Shown here one piece after another: positions 21,201 to 31,991 of a stretch of DNA of 64,000 nucleotides. Numbering within the stretch: position 1 is the first letter of the stretch; each line of letters starts with the position of its first letter. The notes under the pieces were generated by a model. That model made no database searches, was not told where the DNA came from, and saw nothing but the letters and a program-made list of their open reading frames with translations. The translations under genes were made by a program, and so were the position numbers. The stretch is from positions 1 to 64,000 of the forward strand of contig NADL03000106.1 in NCBI GenBank assembly GCA_002205965.3, written 5' to 3'. The stretch is from Kappaphycus alvarezii. Taxonomy: Eukaryota > Rhodophyta > Florideophyceae > Gigartinales > Solieriaceae.

Positions 21201-24200
21201 TTCATGATAAAATTTAATACTTTCAAGATCGCGTATAGAATTCCTTGATTATTGTACTATCGAAGAATTTAGTTTTGTGACAGTAAAAGGTTCGAAGTGT
21301 GCTCAAAAACAAAATTAATCGACAATGAAGTCGTCCGCTGTGTACATTCGCATTTAACAGCTCATTATATAATCTACGGCTGTCTATCGCTATTTATATG
21401 TTGTATAGCACCCGGATAAAAGCGGATGATGTGGAATACACGGTTAATGTCTAACCAGATTGTCGGATCCTGCAGTAGACACCATAGAAACAAATGAAGT
21501 AGCGGATTCTTATTCATTAGATAGTAGTAACGTAGTGGTGTCCTGGTAACCCCGCTCATTCTACTTAAGATTCGTAGAAAAAGCAAACCAAAGGATAGGC
21601 AGCGCCATATTCGGATCTTGCAGGCCACAACTTTCATAATTACGCGGTAAAGTCACCAATGGCGATCGTAACGTATAGTCTGTCAGTCAGTGTGCACTGA
21701 ATAAGGAGTAAATATAATCATCATTTCGCATCAGTTATACAATGTGGTTGTATTTGGCGAACTATATTGTGTCGCGAACACCAGTGCAGGTGGTTGACGT
21801 GGACGACACTGTTACTAGTTAGCTTTCATAATAATATGTTCCTGCACTGAATTTCTCATAATAGAACTGTAAAAGTTATCGCTATTTCATTATCCTTTCG
21901 TAGACCTATACATTAAATTAATTTTGGTCACAAATATTTTATGTCTCCCATGTTTTTCACATGGAGACTGAATAATAAATTACATACGTCCAACGCTGGA
22001 CTTATTACCGGATACAGCAAGCCCACTGCTTTTGAAATCACTTGTCCCAACATTTATCTGACTATTTAGAAGAAGAAAATGATTCTACAATTTGATTTTT
22101 TTCCTTTAATTAGGGCTAGCATTCCTTGAAAGAGCAAGAATGCAGACACCAACAGAAGCTTATTTTATCTCATTCATTCATTATTTTGTAGCTTAACTGT
22201 ACTTGGGCCCACTCGAGTCCTATATAATGCTTGGAATAAGTTCTGAATTTACCCATATTGAAGTTTTCTCGAACGCCAAATTTGGTTATTATGGTGGCGT
22301 ATAATGACTTATTTAATAAAGAACATGCTAATCGACTGTAGATGCCGTTTCCTGCGTGAAATTTTCAACAAAATTTTCCGTGAAGTTGAAATATCTCGAA
22401 TATGTAAGTATTGTAACGGATCTCATACCCAAAGTACATGCATACCCAAGGCTTAAGATGTACTGATAACATATAGTACTCATTTTCCCTGGATATATTA
22501 TTTGATATCGAGTGGAGTATTTCACTTCAGCGTTAAAAATCTCATTATTAGAAAGAGCATATTTATAATCAGTTTTGATTTGATAATTTTAGGAAACTGG
22601 AAGAATCATATTTATCTTTTATTGACGCTGATTGCATTTATTATAATTCGTATTTGCAGAAATGTTATGTAGAATTTAATGAGCTGAGCCAACTTCTGTA
22701 CAGTAAATTGACTGTGACTGTTTATAGTATCCTTATTCGTACCACCAATTACGCACCTTGTCATTATTATAAATAAGAATGAAGGTATCCAGGATCGAAC
22801 AGAATCATCTCTAGCCTCAACAGGATTTTTGGTTATCTCTATATTTCACAAGATTCATAGGCTTTTCAGAAGTACCGGTCTGAAGCGATTTTTGCGGATG
22901 GATCGCGGCCGAATTCTGTGTCCAGTATCATTTGATCAAAGAACTCTTGCAAAATCCTTGAAAAATCGAAACTAGATGCTATTTTTCACTCTCAAAAATT
23001 CATGATAAGGCATACCTGAGAGAGTCGGCGGTTTAGTGGTAAAATCAGCTTCAAATGACGATGTAGTGCTCGGAGTGCATATTTCAAGGTTAGTGCAGCG
23101 AATTAGCTAGTTAGCAGCGGCCTACTCCAAGCTTAGCGCATAAAATGCAGGTGCAGAATCTGGATTTATACGAAATTTCGGTATGCCTGTTTAATAAATT
23201 ATTGAACCTCTATTTTTTCAATATTGCCCATCGCCTCAATTCTAGTGGAACATGGACGCTCTTTTCTTTAATGACATTCCAATATATTGAAACTGAAGTT
23301 TTGATAAGAACACGAAGAGGCCACTCAACTTGTACGTTAATGATTAACTACCCCGACATATTCTGTAGTCTGTTATGCTTTACTGTATTCCTGAAAGCCG
23401 AACGTGTCTTGATACATTTGACTTGAACTACGTGCATAAAATATCCCTTACTTCGATCACATAATGGATGGGGATCTCCAAACTCCCCGGTATCATATCC
23501 TCATGGCATGCAATTTTTGACAACATTTTCTTGCTCGGTTCTGCACCTATGCGCCAAGCCATTCCAAACATTCTTCTGTAGGCCTCTAGTTCCCACCTAC
23601 TTCTGGATCAACTTGTGGGACCGGTGGTTGTCTCCCGGGGCGCAATATTTAAGCGAATTTACCCTCCATAAACCAATTGCTTTGTCTAAATAACACCGGA
23701 CGAACTTTCTGACTATTATCTTGCTCCCCTTTAGGCAGATCCCCACCACAGTTAGCCTCTATGAAAAATGTGGCTTGAGAATCCTCGTCATGTTAGTTGT
23801 ACCAATACGCACCGAGAATTCGTAGCAGCTGTCCAGCGGGATTCTTCGTACCTCTGGTTAACATATCCTGTCGACCAGTGACAGAAGTGATCTCAAGATG
23901 ATCACAGAACAGGGCTAGACCATCGAAATATATTTCAAAATCAGAAGAAACCACCAATGGATTTTGCGTCTAGTAATAAGGTGGGTAGAAGCATACAAGT
24001 TGAGCAACATCTGCTTTCTTGGACGAGAAGATATCGTTAGCCAATGATTCTAATACCTGCAATGTACACTCGACACTTACTCTCAAAAAATACGGTATTT
24101 CACCTGGAAATCTCTATGGTTGATCAAGCGCGTATTCATCCCCAGGTCCACACGCACTCCTTTACAGCTGCTTGCGCAGTGCACGCCGCAAAAATACAAA

Positions 24201-24500
24201 CAACTTATTTCCCACTCTCATCTTCAGTTCATTCAAGCAATATATCATAAGAGGAGCGCTACTGTTACATAATCTTTCTTCGTTCACTTGTAGCTTTCGC
24301 TCTATGGCGGCAACCCTTGTGACCAGCAGAGCTTGACCCTCATGCAACTCTCGCACACTTCCATATACTGCATATGTATAAAGTTACAGAGGTAATGATC
24401 TTGCAATACCGATTGAGACTTTCGTCTCCAGAATTTTATCCTTCCCATTGGAATTCTGAATAGCAGATCGTTACACTGCTCCTCAGCAATGAAGATTTTT
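18210..24500. other. AT-rich region, no confident gene
   Basis: This is about 6 kb of AT-rich sequence with stops in every frame. Isolated protein-like frames are 18470-18817 (+; contains NTAKDRFWISIIANWKIEID) and 19033-19266 (+; contains KIALLLIQAAEDEFYNFP). No domains are recognised and no tandem arrays are seen. Confidence 0.4.
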
Positions 24501-24529
24501 AATCGAAAAGTAACACACTAACCCAAACA

Positions 24530-26696
24530 ATGTTTAACTTCCACCAATATCTCCTCAACATTGATTGTGGAGCAAGCTCAAGATATCGAGATGAGGACAA
24601 AGAAAGACTTGAGTCTGCGAAACGCATTAGGGATAGGCTTAATCTAGGTCTCGATATTGTCTGGAAACCAAGCCGAATTGACAAGATTCTCTGTTTTGAG
24701 AAGCGAGAAGTTGATGATGACGAAAAATATTCTGGCGTGAATAAAAGCATTATCTTTAAAACAACTTATATGACAGGCTATCCTTCGCAAGGTTCGTTTT
24801 TGAAGAAAGAAGTAGACAGATCAAATAAATCTGAAGTAGAATTAATCAATCCGTATGGGGAAGAACGGAAAGATGATTAACTGGTCCGGTCTTCGGGCAG
24901 GAAGGGGGAAGAATGGAAAAGTTAGACGTGGTTACCGAGTGAAGTTCAGAAAAATAATTTTCCAGCATAAGGAAGCTACTTCTCCAGATTTGAGAAAGCA
25001 TTGGCTGCGAAATTTAATTTGATGAAGGATGTTCTTGACAAGATGATAAGTTCCGTTGGGCAACAGATCAATGGACTCAGACGGTATGTTGCAGAGCTCC
25101 GTACCATCCCTGTTGGAGATCGTACGGATCATACATCTGAACCACTGCTCTATCTACATTTCTAATAAAACTTCAGAGCACACACCCAATGTGAAATGGA
25201 TTTTCGGGGACGAAGTTCTATGTCATGTAGTTTCCACCTGTCTTGCAGATGCAGTCGTTTAGACAGCGCTTGAGGATATTCAAGCACTGAAACGCTCATG
25301 TAAGGAAGCCCTACACTCTCCACTGTTTTCATTGATACTGGGCGGTAAGTACCTAAAATAGAAGGGAGGAGTTGGATTGCGCCACAGCAATTTTAGGAAG
25401 AGAATCTTCATGACTGCGATTTTCAATTTTCAGCACAACGCGTTTGAAAAGTTTCTACCAGCTGATGATACGCCATGGATATCCCCGGAGAAAGATTCAT
25501 CAGGAAGGAATTAAAAAACCCATCAGAAATGTCCCCTGATGATAATGAATTCGGAGATCGAAAAAGCAAACTTATTGCCCACCCTAAATGGGTGAGGACT
25601 GGATACGTCAGTGCGGTGGACATTAATGCTGCATAGCGTCAACAAGAGGAGGTTCTGAGCAAAAGCAAAGAATCGGAAGACGGGATATCAGACGATTACT
25701 GGAACAACCGCTGGTACGATGACAAAGATGTACCGACAAGGAGTGATATTACCAGGTAAGACGCATATCGATCATTTAGTATAGTGAAACAGTTCCTGCA
25801 TACCTCTCGTCGTCATACCAAGAAGGACCTCTTTGAGAGTCTACTCTATTTGACGACCGTGGATAATTTATGGAATTAATATTGCTCAAGATATAACGAC
25901 AATTACATGGGCTAATCCGGACGAAGTTGCTATGAAGCGAATATAATATGTCAAAGAAATGCAAGATCATCGACGTGATCCCGTCACCGCCAAAAAACAC
26001 AATGCACAGCTGAATTCGAGTTTTATGACTGCCCACAAGTGTGTGGTCCCCCACTGGCTGAAGCAAAAGAGAAACCATAGAACTGAGAAGAAAAACATTA
26101 CAAGTTTCATCCAATTGACAGACATTGCAACAGATTCTGGTGCTGGAGCACTTGGTGCCGTCACAAAGCGACAGATCTCTTTCCCTCAGAAAAAGTTGCC
26201 TCTACATGCCTTCTGACGATTATCGGAAGTCACCAGCAAAAATGCAGAGCAATGATAGTGGATTTTCCCGAAATACAAATAGTGCGACTACTGCAAAGCA
26301 TGACGAGTCAAACCGGGACCAAGGCCTCGCACTGGGTATCTCTAAGCTGTAATTCTGTGTATTTTTAACTTACATAATGCATACAAAGCTCAACGGGAAG
26401 TCATGTGATGTGCAAGAGTATTATTGCGTTAATCAAAAACAGAGATACGCAAGGTGACAATCCGTGGAAACCATTTTTGCTGGGAGTCTTCCAGCGCTTT
26501 GGAAGTAGTAAAACGCACCAACAGCGTCCCATTTTGCTATCAAAGTCAAGGTACAGACCTATTGGATGCATTTCAGGCCCTGAATCCGCTTGGCCATTTC
26601 GCGAATAGACGCGTCGAAATTGCCCCAGGCGAAAAGTGCTTTGAGCTCATCCAACCTGCACCTCAGTTCGATTATTTGACGCTCAGCATATCCTAA
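24530..26696 (+). pseudogene. Decayed multi-exon coding block, unrecognised
   Basis: Successive plus-strand pieces read as protein: 24530-24880 (DEDKERLESAKRIRDRLNLG), 25022-25165 (MKDVLDKMISSVGQQINGLR), 25435-25758 (HNAFEKFLPADDTPWI, then after a shift and a TAG DDYWNNRWYDDKDVPTRSD), 25905-26216 (YVKEMQDHRRDPVTAKKHN and VVPHWLKQKRNHRTEKK) and 26500-26696 (DLLDAFQALNPLGHFANRR). GTAAGT near 25345, TTTCAATTTTCAG just before 25435 and GTAAGA at 25759 look like real splice sites. Stops and shifts interrupt the frames. It could be a dead host gene or the protein of a dead transposon. Confidence 0.4.
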
Positions 26697-26884
26697 TGCC
26701 AGAATTTTATGACGATATATATCTCAGAGTTTTTGACCGTTCACAAGTTCGGTGAAGTAACCAGATCCCGGATCCAATTAGATGGTTGTCAACCTGAAGA
26801 CATCAGCTTCCATCGTGCCAAGTTTGACAACTTGTACTCAAAATTGTGGACACAGTAAAGAGTAGCATACGGGTCCTGAGGGCG

Positions 26885-26945
26885 ATTGAATATGCCCAAA
26901 AAATGCTCTTGATCTATATATCGATCATTGGCAGTGCCCTTTTAC
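26885..26945 (+). repeat. Left inverted repeat of the DNA transposon
   Basis: ATTGAATATGCCC, an A-rich spacer, TTGATCTATATATCGATCAT (26909-26928) and TTGGCAGTGCCC. The 20-base block is perfectly repeated in inverted orientation at 31324-31343, and imperfectly at 31379-31398. Confidence 0.6.
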
Positions 26946-27126
26946 CGTAACAAAGCTTGCTACAACTAGCTCTATCTACCAATTTCCTCCGTTTACGGCA
27001 AGCTCTTTTGGACAGAAGATTCCGCGGTCCTCCTCTTCGATGGTAGAGCAGTAGACCCTTGTGAATTTGTTGTTTCAAGAGGTTGTGCAGGCGTTACTGT
27101 GTTATTACGTACGGACCTGGAACGCG

Positions 27127-28019
27127 TCATAGCGTATCTATGCTGTGCGCCCTCACGTTGCTGTCTTTGATCCCGTCGATTTCATCTTCTATCCCTTCTT
27201 CTTGTCCCTCCGTATCTGCTTGCCTTCCAACTTCGGCAGATCTCACAGAGCCATTTTGACCGCCCTGAGTCTCTTCATTTCCACCAGCGGGCTCAGCAGC
27301 ATCTCCGGTGATTGCTACCGTGTGACCGCGAGAGTATTCCACATTTCGTGCTTGACTTCGCGAAGCACGACTGCTACTTCCAGTTCTTGAGTTTTCACCA
27401 CTTCTACGGGATGACGAAGCGTTCTGGGTGTAGCTCTGGTAGCAAGTTCCCTTTGGTTGTGCCAAATACTCCAGCATGTCTTTCTTAGTCCCGCGTGTAC
27501 TCTTATACATAAATTGACCCCACATAGGCTACATGAATAAGACGATCTGTGACCTCGACTCGCACCAGAGTTTTGACCGCACAGGCCGCAGTAAAGAGAC
27601 TTTCCCAATTTCGGCTCATGGCCTTGAACATCCAATCTTAGAAGTTGACCATCTGAGCTGTTAAAGAATGGCAAGCGCTTGTTCTTTCTATTATGAGCAA
27701 GGCGTATCAAGCGTTTGGTATCCTCCCTCGATACTTTCTTGCTATGTGCTTCAACCTCCTGTCCTTCATCCACTGCATTATGCCTACCGGCCAGGGAATG
27801 TACAAGTGCACCGGCATGGCCAAGTAGCTCTTGTGCAACGTCCAACATAAACTCTGATGTAGGCTGGACCTTATTCAACAAGTTCCTGTAGCTATCAAGG
27901 GATCTAAATGTCTCCGGGGACTCCAATATATCGCGACGCTCATACATTCTCCATCCAATAAATGCATTGACAGCCACTGCTTTGATCGTCTGTGACACTA
28001 TCTTCTGTTCCCACTTCAA
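27127..28019 (-). pseudogene. Transposase C-terminal part with Zn-ribbon and Ser/acidic tail
   Basis: Reads KAVAVNAFIGWRMYERRDIL, then SYRNLLNKVQPTSEFML, then a Cys-rich module CGLCGQNS...CSLCGVNLCIRVHAG and KTCWSIWHN. This Cys pattern is like the C-terminal zinc ribbon of PiggyBac-type transposases. After ~27480 the neighbouring frame (27127-27525) gives the likely tail, rich in Ser/Arg then Glu/Gly. The junction with the nuclease part at about 28018 needs a one-base shift. Confidence 0.55.
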
Positions 28020-29349
28020 ATGAGAAGTGTGACCTCAGTATTGCTCGCTGCTGTGTGGCGCCATCTACCCCTGCCTTTGTCTTGGAGTAGAAGCTCTGTG
28101 CAGCGTGTTTGAACAACTTCAGCGGGGGGAAAGGACCTTTGTCTCCAACGTAATCATCCACAATTCTCCAAAACCCAATCCTCGATTCTGCTGTTGTCTT
28201 TTCTTCATCACTTGCACATGAAGGGATTGTACCGTCTCTCTGATGCGCCCAAGTTACTACGGGTGACACAATATTTGTGAGTGTTTCACGGCAAACGTCA
28301 ATTGTTGTTTGTGGGCATCTGATTAGAACAACATAGACAATTCCTGTCTCAGCTGCGCAGACGTACAAAACGAACTGAAACCGGAGGACAATAAGCTGAT
28401 GCAAAAGCTGAGCCATGTGCTCCCTTGGAATGTACTTTCGAAAGATTTCATCCCCGACATCGCAGCGAATCAAATCTGGTGCTGCTAGGTTTGCATAAGC
28501 ACCAAGACTTGTTGCAGCCACACGCGTCTTAATCTCAACAGTTGCCATTATGATTTGAGATTGATCATTGCCCAAAATCAGTCCTGGTTCTCCGTCCCAG
28601 TCCGAGAAATGATCTCCTTTCAGTATGGCAATTCCATCCGGCGAGCAAGCGAGATAGCGCTGATCCTTAATAGCAAGCATTCCCACCTCGAACACTTCCC
28701 TGATGAAAGGCTTGGATCTAAGAGCGTTAATGACCGCCTCTTCGTTTATCGAGCCCCTCACCATAGCCTCCGTTGAGACCTTTGAGCTAAACCAACCATT
28801 GCAGAACAGTTCAAACCATTTATCAGGAGTTCTTTCCCCAATATCCGCACGCGTCCCCAGCCCAAGAAACTCTCGCACTTGTTGATTGCTCATCAAAGCA
28901 ATACCGGCATTTGTACCAGTCACCCGGAACTGCCGGAGGATAAACCAATCCGCGCATCGCTGTCCCACTGTGAGGGCTTCGCAGTTCGTCCGAATCACTC
29001 CTTCAGCAAATTGCTTCATTTCCCTAACACCTTCCGGTACACCACGGCCCTGGTGGAACAAAGTCATTTTCAAATTCACGCCGGTCTTTACAACTGCCAC
29101 CCATGTGTTGAGAGAACTCTGAACGCTCGCTGGGACAGAATACATGAACCGTAGCACCTTCGCAAAATGTTCAGTCCCATGTTGTCTGACGGCGACAGCA
29201 GCGATTCTCGTCTGGCCAACTCGACGAACGCCTGAAACGTATTTCGTTGCGAAGTAAGCGGCGGGACCGAGAGATGGATTGTCATCGATAACAAACTCCT
29301 TCCGGCGGTCATACTTCGGGCCTTTCCTTCCTCCTCTACGAGCCGCCAC
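27940..29349 (-). CDS. YqaJ-like PD-(D/E)XK nuclease part of the transposon protein
   Basis: The longest open frame in the window (469 codons, no ATG at its start, so an internal part of a bigger protein). The fold signature is clear: CADWFILRQFRVTGTNAGIA at residues 132-151, NEEAV (residues 202-206), CSPDGIAIL with Asp 238, and TVEIKTRV with Glu 272 and Lys 274. These are the metal-binding residues of the lambda-exonuclease/YqaJ superfamily, which resects DNA ends in recombination. An intact frame with all catalytic residues suggests relatively recent selection. What a resection nuclease does inside a transposase is inference: processing ends after excision, or helping homologous repair. Confidence 0.7.
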   Translation of the reverse strand: MAARRGGRKGPKYDRRKEFVIDDNPSLGPAAYFATKYVSGVRRVGQTRIAAVAVRQHGTEHFAKVLRFMYSVPASVQSSLNTWVAVVKTGVNLKMTLFHQGRGVPEGVREMKQFAEGVIRTNCEALTVGQRCADWFILRQFRVTGTNAGIALMSNQQVREFLGLGTRADIGERTPDKWFELFCNGWFSSKVSTEAMVRGSINEEAVINALRSKPFIREVFEVGMLAIKDQRYLACSPDGIAILKGDHFSDWDGEPGLILGNDQSQIIMATVEIKTRVAATSLGAYANLAAPDLIRCDVGDEIFRKYIPREHMAQLLHQLIVLRFQFVLYVCAAETGIVYVVLIRCPQTTIDVCRETLTNIVSPVVTWAHQRDGTIPSCASDEEKTTAESRIGFWRIVDDYVGDKGPFPPLKLFKHAAQSFYSKTKAGVDGATQQRAILRSHFSFEVGTEDSVTDDQSSGCQCIYWMENV

Positions 29350-29499
29350 CGCATTTCCTTGCGTCTGTTGAATGGAATTATCTCCTGAAACACCTGCATC
29401 TCTGCTCGTCCCACTTGTTTGGTTTCCACCACCTGCCCCATCACCAACCTCACCACCCCCCCCGCATAAACTCCATCATCAGCAACATTTGCACCGCCA

Positions 29500-30710
29500 T
29501 TATCACCACGATCACCTATACCATCCCCATCGTCAAGAGCCCCATCACCTTCCAAATCATCCTGAGCATCGTTCTGTCCTCCCGTCTGCGAATCGCCCTG
29601 TGCGTTTTGCTGAGCACTTTGCTGGCCACTTCCCTCAGCAGCTTGCGTATGCTGTCCATTCGATGCGGATGCAACATTGTTTGTAGCTTCTCCTTCTCTG
29701 CGCTTGTCACCGCTGTCCTCCTCGTTCACTACATCTGCCCTGCTCGGATTCAAGTACGAGAGTGCGACAAAGGGGTGGACGCGCAACAACTTATCAGCCA
29801 TAATGAATACAGACGCAATGCCAAACTCCGAAACCAACCGCAGGAAATTCTCCTTTCCATAACCTCTATCTGCAGTTAAAATGCAACTATTCAATGCCTC
29901 CTCCCTCGGCCATCCAGGAGCAGAGACAACAGCTTTCGAACAGACTCTATGTGTTGCTCGCCACGTCTTCTAAATCTTAGCGCAAAGATAATTCGAAACA
30001 GCGCGTCGGCAACGGCATCTGCGCTTTGTCCTTCTCTGTCAGCTTTGCGATTATTGACGGACTTGACCTGATTATCTGAGGCTCTGGTTCCAAATAGATC
30101 GTCATCAAGCGTGGCCAATAATTGAAACGTCGTGAAGAATACTTTTCGCGTTTCGCGAAAAGCCAGGCTTTCAAACTCTGTTAGCTGACGGGTTTGATCC
30201 CGTTGCGAAATCCATGTGTTACAGCCGTCATCTCCTCTGCCAGTTGGTGAAAAGGCCTTGATATTCTCGGAAATGAATCGAATCCTTTCCAGAGATGGAG
30301 GAATATGACCAAACTGGCGAAGTAGGTCAATCGTCCGCTCGAAGCTAAAGCCCGTTGTATGTGACAAAAGAAGTACTGCTACGTAGCAATACATGTCCGG
30401 AAGAGTCAAAAGTTTTCTGAACGCTTCTTGTGTCTAATAAACTCGTTCAACCACTGCATTAGTTGCTGCAAGAACCCGTCCATCAACAATATTATTGCAC
30501 CAGCTTGTTGGGGCGATTCCGCGAACGTTACATTGTAACTCAAAGTTGCGGACAGCATTTGTGCAGAAGATTCTAGCACGATCCTCGACCATGTCACTTG
30601 TCAGTTCGGATTCAAGTTCGATGCTCTTGCAACCGTCTGCGTTTATAACCCATCCCTTACTTGGATCATCCTCCTTCTTCTTCGGCCGACCGCGGGGCCC
30701 ACTCGTTCCA
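29500..30710 (-). pseudogene. DDE transposase catalytic region
   Basis: The minus strand reads KGWVINADGCKSIELESELT, then an in-frame TAG at 30434-30436, then KLLTLPDMYCYVAVLLLSH, TFQLLATLDDDLFGTRA-type first catalytic Asp, NRKADREGQSADAVADALFR, and after a shift near 29905 LTADRGYGKENFLRLV with the second Asp. The DDxxFG/RKAxxEG and aDRGYG blocks fit an RNase-H-fold DDE transposase of PiggyBac-like type. A third acidic residue was not identified with confidence. The linker that follows is Gln/Gly/Asp-rich and ends at a C8 run (29456-29463), where the frame changes into the nuclease. Confidence 0.6.
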
Positions 30711-31143
30711 CCCCCCTAGAAGATCCAGTACCAACATTCGTGCCGCCCCCGGAAGCATTTTCACCTGCATTCGGCCCAGCTCTTGAAGTCGTTCCACCCC
30801 GGCCAACCCTTACTGAGCCTCCACCACGGGCACCCCTTGATGTTCCGCCACCCCGGCCACGCTTTGACGATCCACCCCTTCTCCCACCTCTTGAAGAACC
30901 AGCAGCCGCTGAAGATGATCCTCTTCCTCTGGCCTACCTCTGCCCGTTGAAGACCCCCTTGAAGCGCCAGTTCCCCTTGGCCGTCCGGGGCGTCGCCGAG
31001 GCGGGCGGGCTGTCAGTAACTCGTGCGCCTGATGCTGGCACTAGAGCCGGTGTTGGTTGAGCATCGGAGGGACTTGGGGGGGGAGTAGGCTCGAATTGGC
31101 ACGGTAACGGGAGGTTTTCGACGTCTTGGTGTGGGGGTGTCAT
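30660..31143 (-). pseudogene. Transposon protein N-terminus: Pro-rich, Gly-Arg-rich, AT-hooks
   Basis: ATG 31143 opens MTPPHQDVENLPLPCQF and a Pro-rich stretch. After shifts the same DNA reads RRPGRPRGTGASRG, a long Gly/Arg/Ser stretch (SSRGGRRGGSSKRGRGGG) and SGPRGRPKKKEDD. The GRPRG and PRGRPKKK motifs are AT-hooks, which bind AT-rich minor groove. One of the shifts is at a G6 run (C6 on the plus strand near 30712-30717). The region was probably one continuous reading frame. Confidence 0.5.
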
Positions 31144-31323
31144 GGTGGGAAGAAGCGGTAAGCAGAACAGGGGCTAACTTTGGTTCTGCTCGCCCGATTT
31201 TGAATGTTGAACTTCCAGATTGTTCCCGACGACCCCTTCTTTACAGCTGTACAGTGTAATTATTGATCTAATCCATTGTATGGATCCCAGAGATCCGCTC
31301 AGGAGATAGTCTAAACGGCTCTG

Positions 31324-31423
31324 ATGATCGATATATAGATCAATGGGGCCTTTCGGCCAAAACGCCAAAAATTGCAAATGATCGAAATATCGATCATGTC
31401 CGGCAGTAGGGATATTTCAATAT
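31324..31423 (-). repeat. Right inverted repeats of the DNA transposon
   Basis: Two copies of the palindrome-like unit TGATC-ATAT-TCGATCA lie at 31324-31343 (exact inverse of the left copy) and 31379-31398, followed outward by the inverse of ATTGAAATATCCC ending at 31423. Confidence 0.6.
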
Positions 31424-31669
31424 CTCAAATAACCTTCTCTATTTTGGGCTAGCAGTTTTTCCATCAATTCTATTAGTACTACAGTAGAAGAAATTTTACT
31501 TCATTGAGTATTTATAGTGTTGTATACCCCTAGTACATATCGTGATCGATCCAACCTTCCTAACCTACAAGATGTACAGTACAGCACAGTACTGTTAAAT
31601 ATAGTATCGTAATGTACATAACCAGGCAATTCATATTTTTCATAAAAACAAAGTGGCATGGTCGAGGTC

Positions 31670-31674
31670 GTGAA
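31670..31674. repeat. Target-site duplication, left (GTGAA)
   Basis: GTGAA directly precedes the 5' LTR and is repeated exactly after the 3' LTR at 37540-37544. Confidence 0.9.
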
Positions 31675-31919
31675 TGTTGGGTACCAAAATGTACACTTGG
31701 CACCCTTTTGGAATCTAGATTACATTATGGAATCTCGAATGAACGTTTGAGAGTCTTAGTGGTGAATAGGAGGCTGAGGGCCTCTCATTTTATTTTCTCG
31801 TGTTCGTATAAGTAAAACCTGATCCTCCTGGACAATGCAGAGAGAGGAGGCAGAAGAGAAAAAGGAGGAAAAAAACGGAAAACACAGTTCGTCATTTTGT
31901 TAGGCTTTTGGTGCTCTCA
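31675..31919 (+). repeat. 5' LTR of the Ty3 element
   Basis: Starts TGTTGGGTACC and ends GGTGCTCTCA. TCTGGTACGCATGTGGAG follows, whose TGG at 31922 could begin a tRNA primer binding site; the tRNA was not identified. Confidence 0.9.
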
Positions 31920-31991
31920 TCTGGTACGCATGTGGAGGGTGCCAAAAACAGTAAGCAACATGAGTGGGAACGTGAATACGTTTGAGGAACT

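Larger units (their letters stand above)
26885..31423 (-). mobile_element. DNA transposon encoding a DDE transposase-YqaJ nuclease fusion
   Basis: The boundaries are set by an imperfect inverted repeat: ATTGAATATGCCC followed by TGATCTATATATCGATCATT at the left, and ATTGAAATATCCC followed by TGATCGATATTTCGATCATT at the right (minus strand, from 31423). Between them lies one long minus-strand protein of roughly 1,300 codons, broken by one TAG and several shifts. The order is AT-hook/Gly-Arg N-terminus, DDE catalytic region, acidic Gln/Gly linker, PD-(D/E)XK nuclease, Zn-ribbon and acidic tail. The DDE part resembles the PiggyBac-like fold (assignment tentative). No TTAA duplication could be confirmed, so the true ends may lie slightly further out. 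Confidence 0.6.

Noticed and set aside
23025..23100. GGTTTAGTGGTAAAATC, which looks like a tRNA A box
   Set aside because: No matching anticodon arm or T-arm; TTTCAAGGTTAG is too far from a B box.
28555..29154. Several plus-strand open frames inside the transposon
   Set aside because: Shadows of the nuclease frame on the opposite strand.
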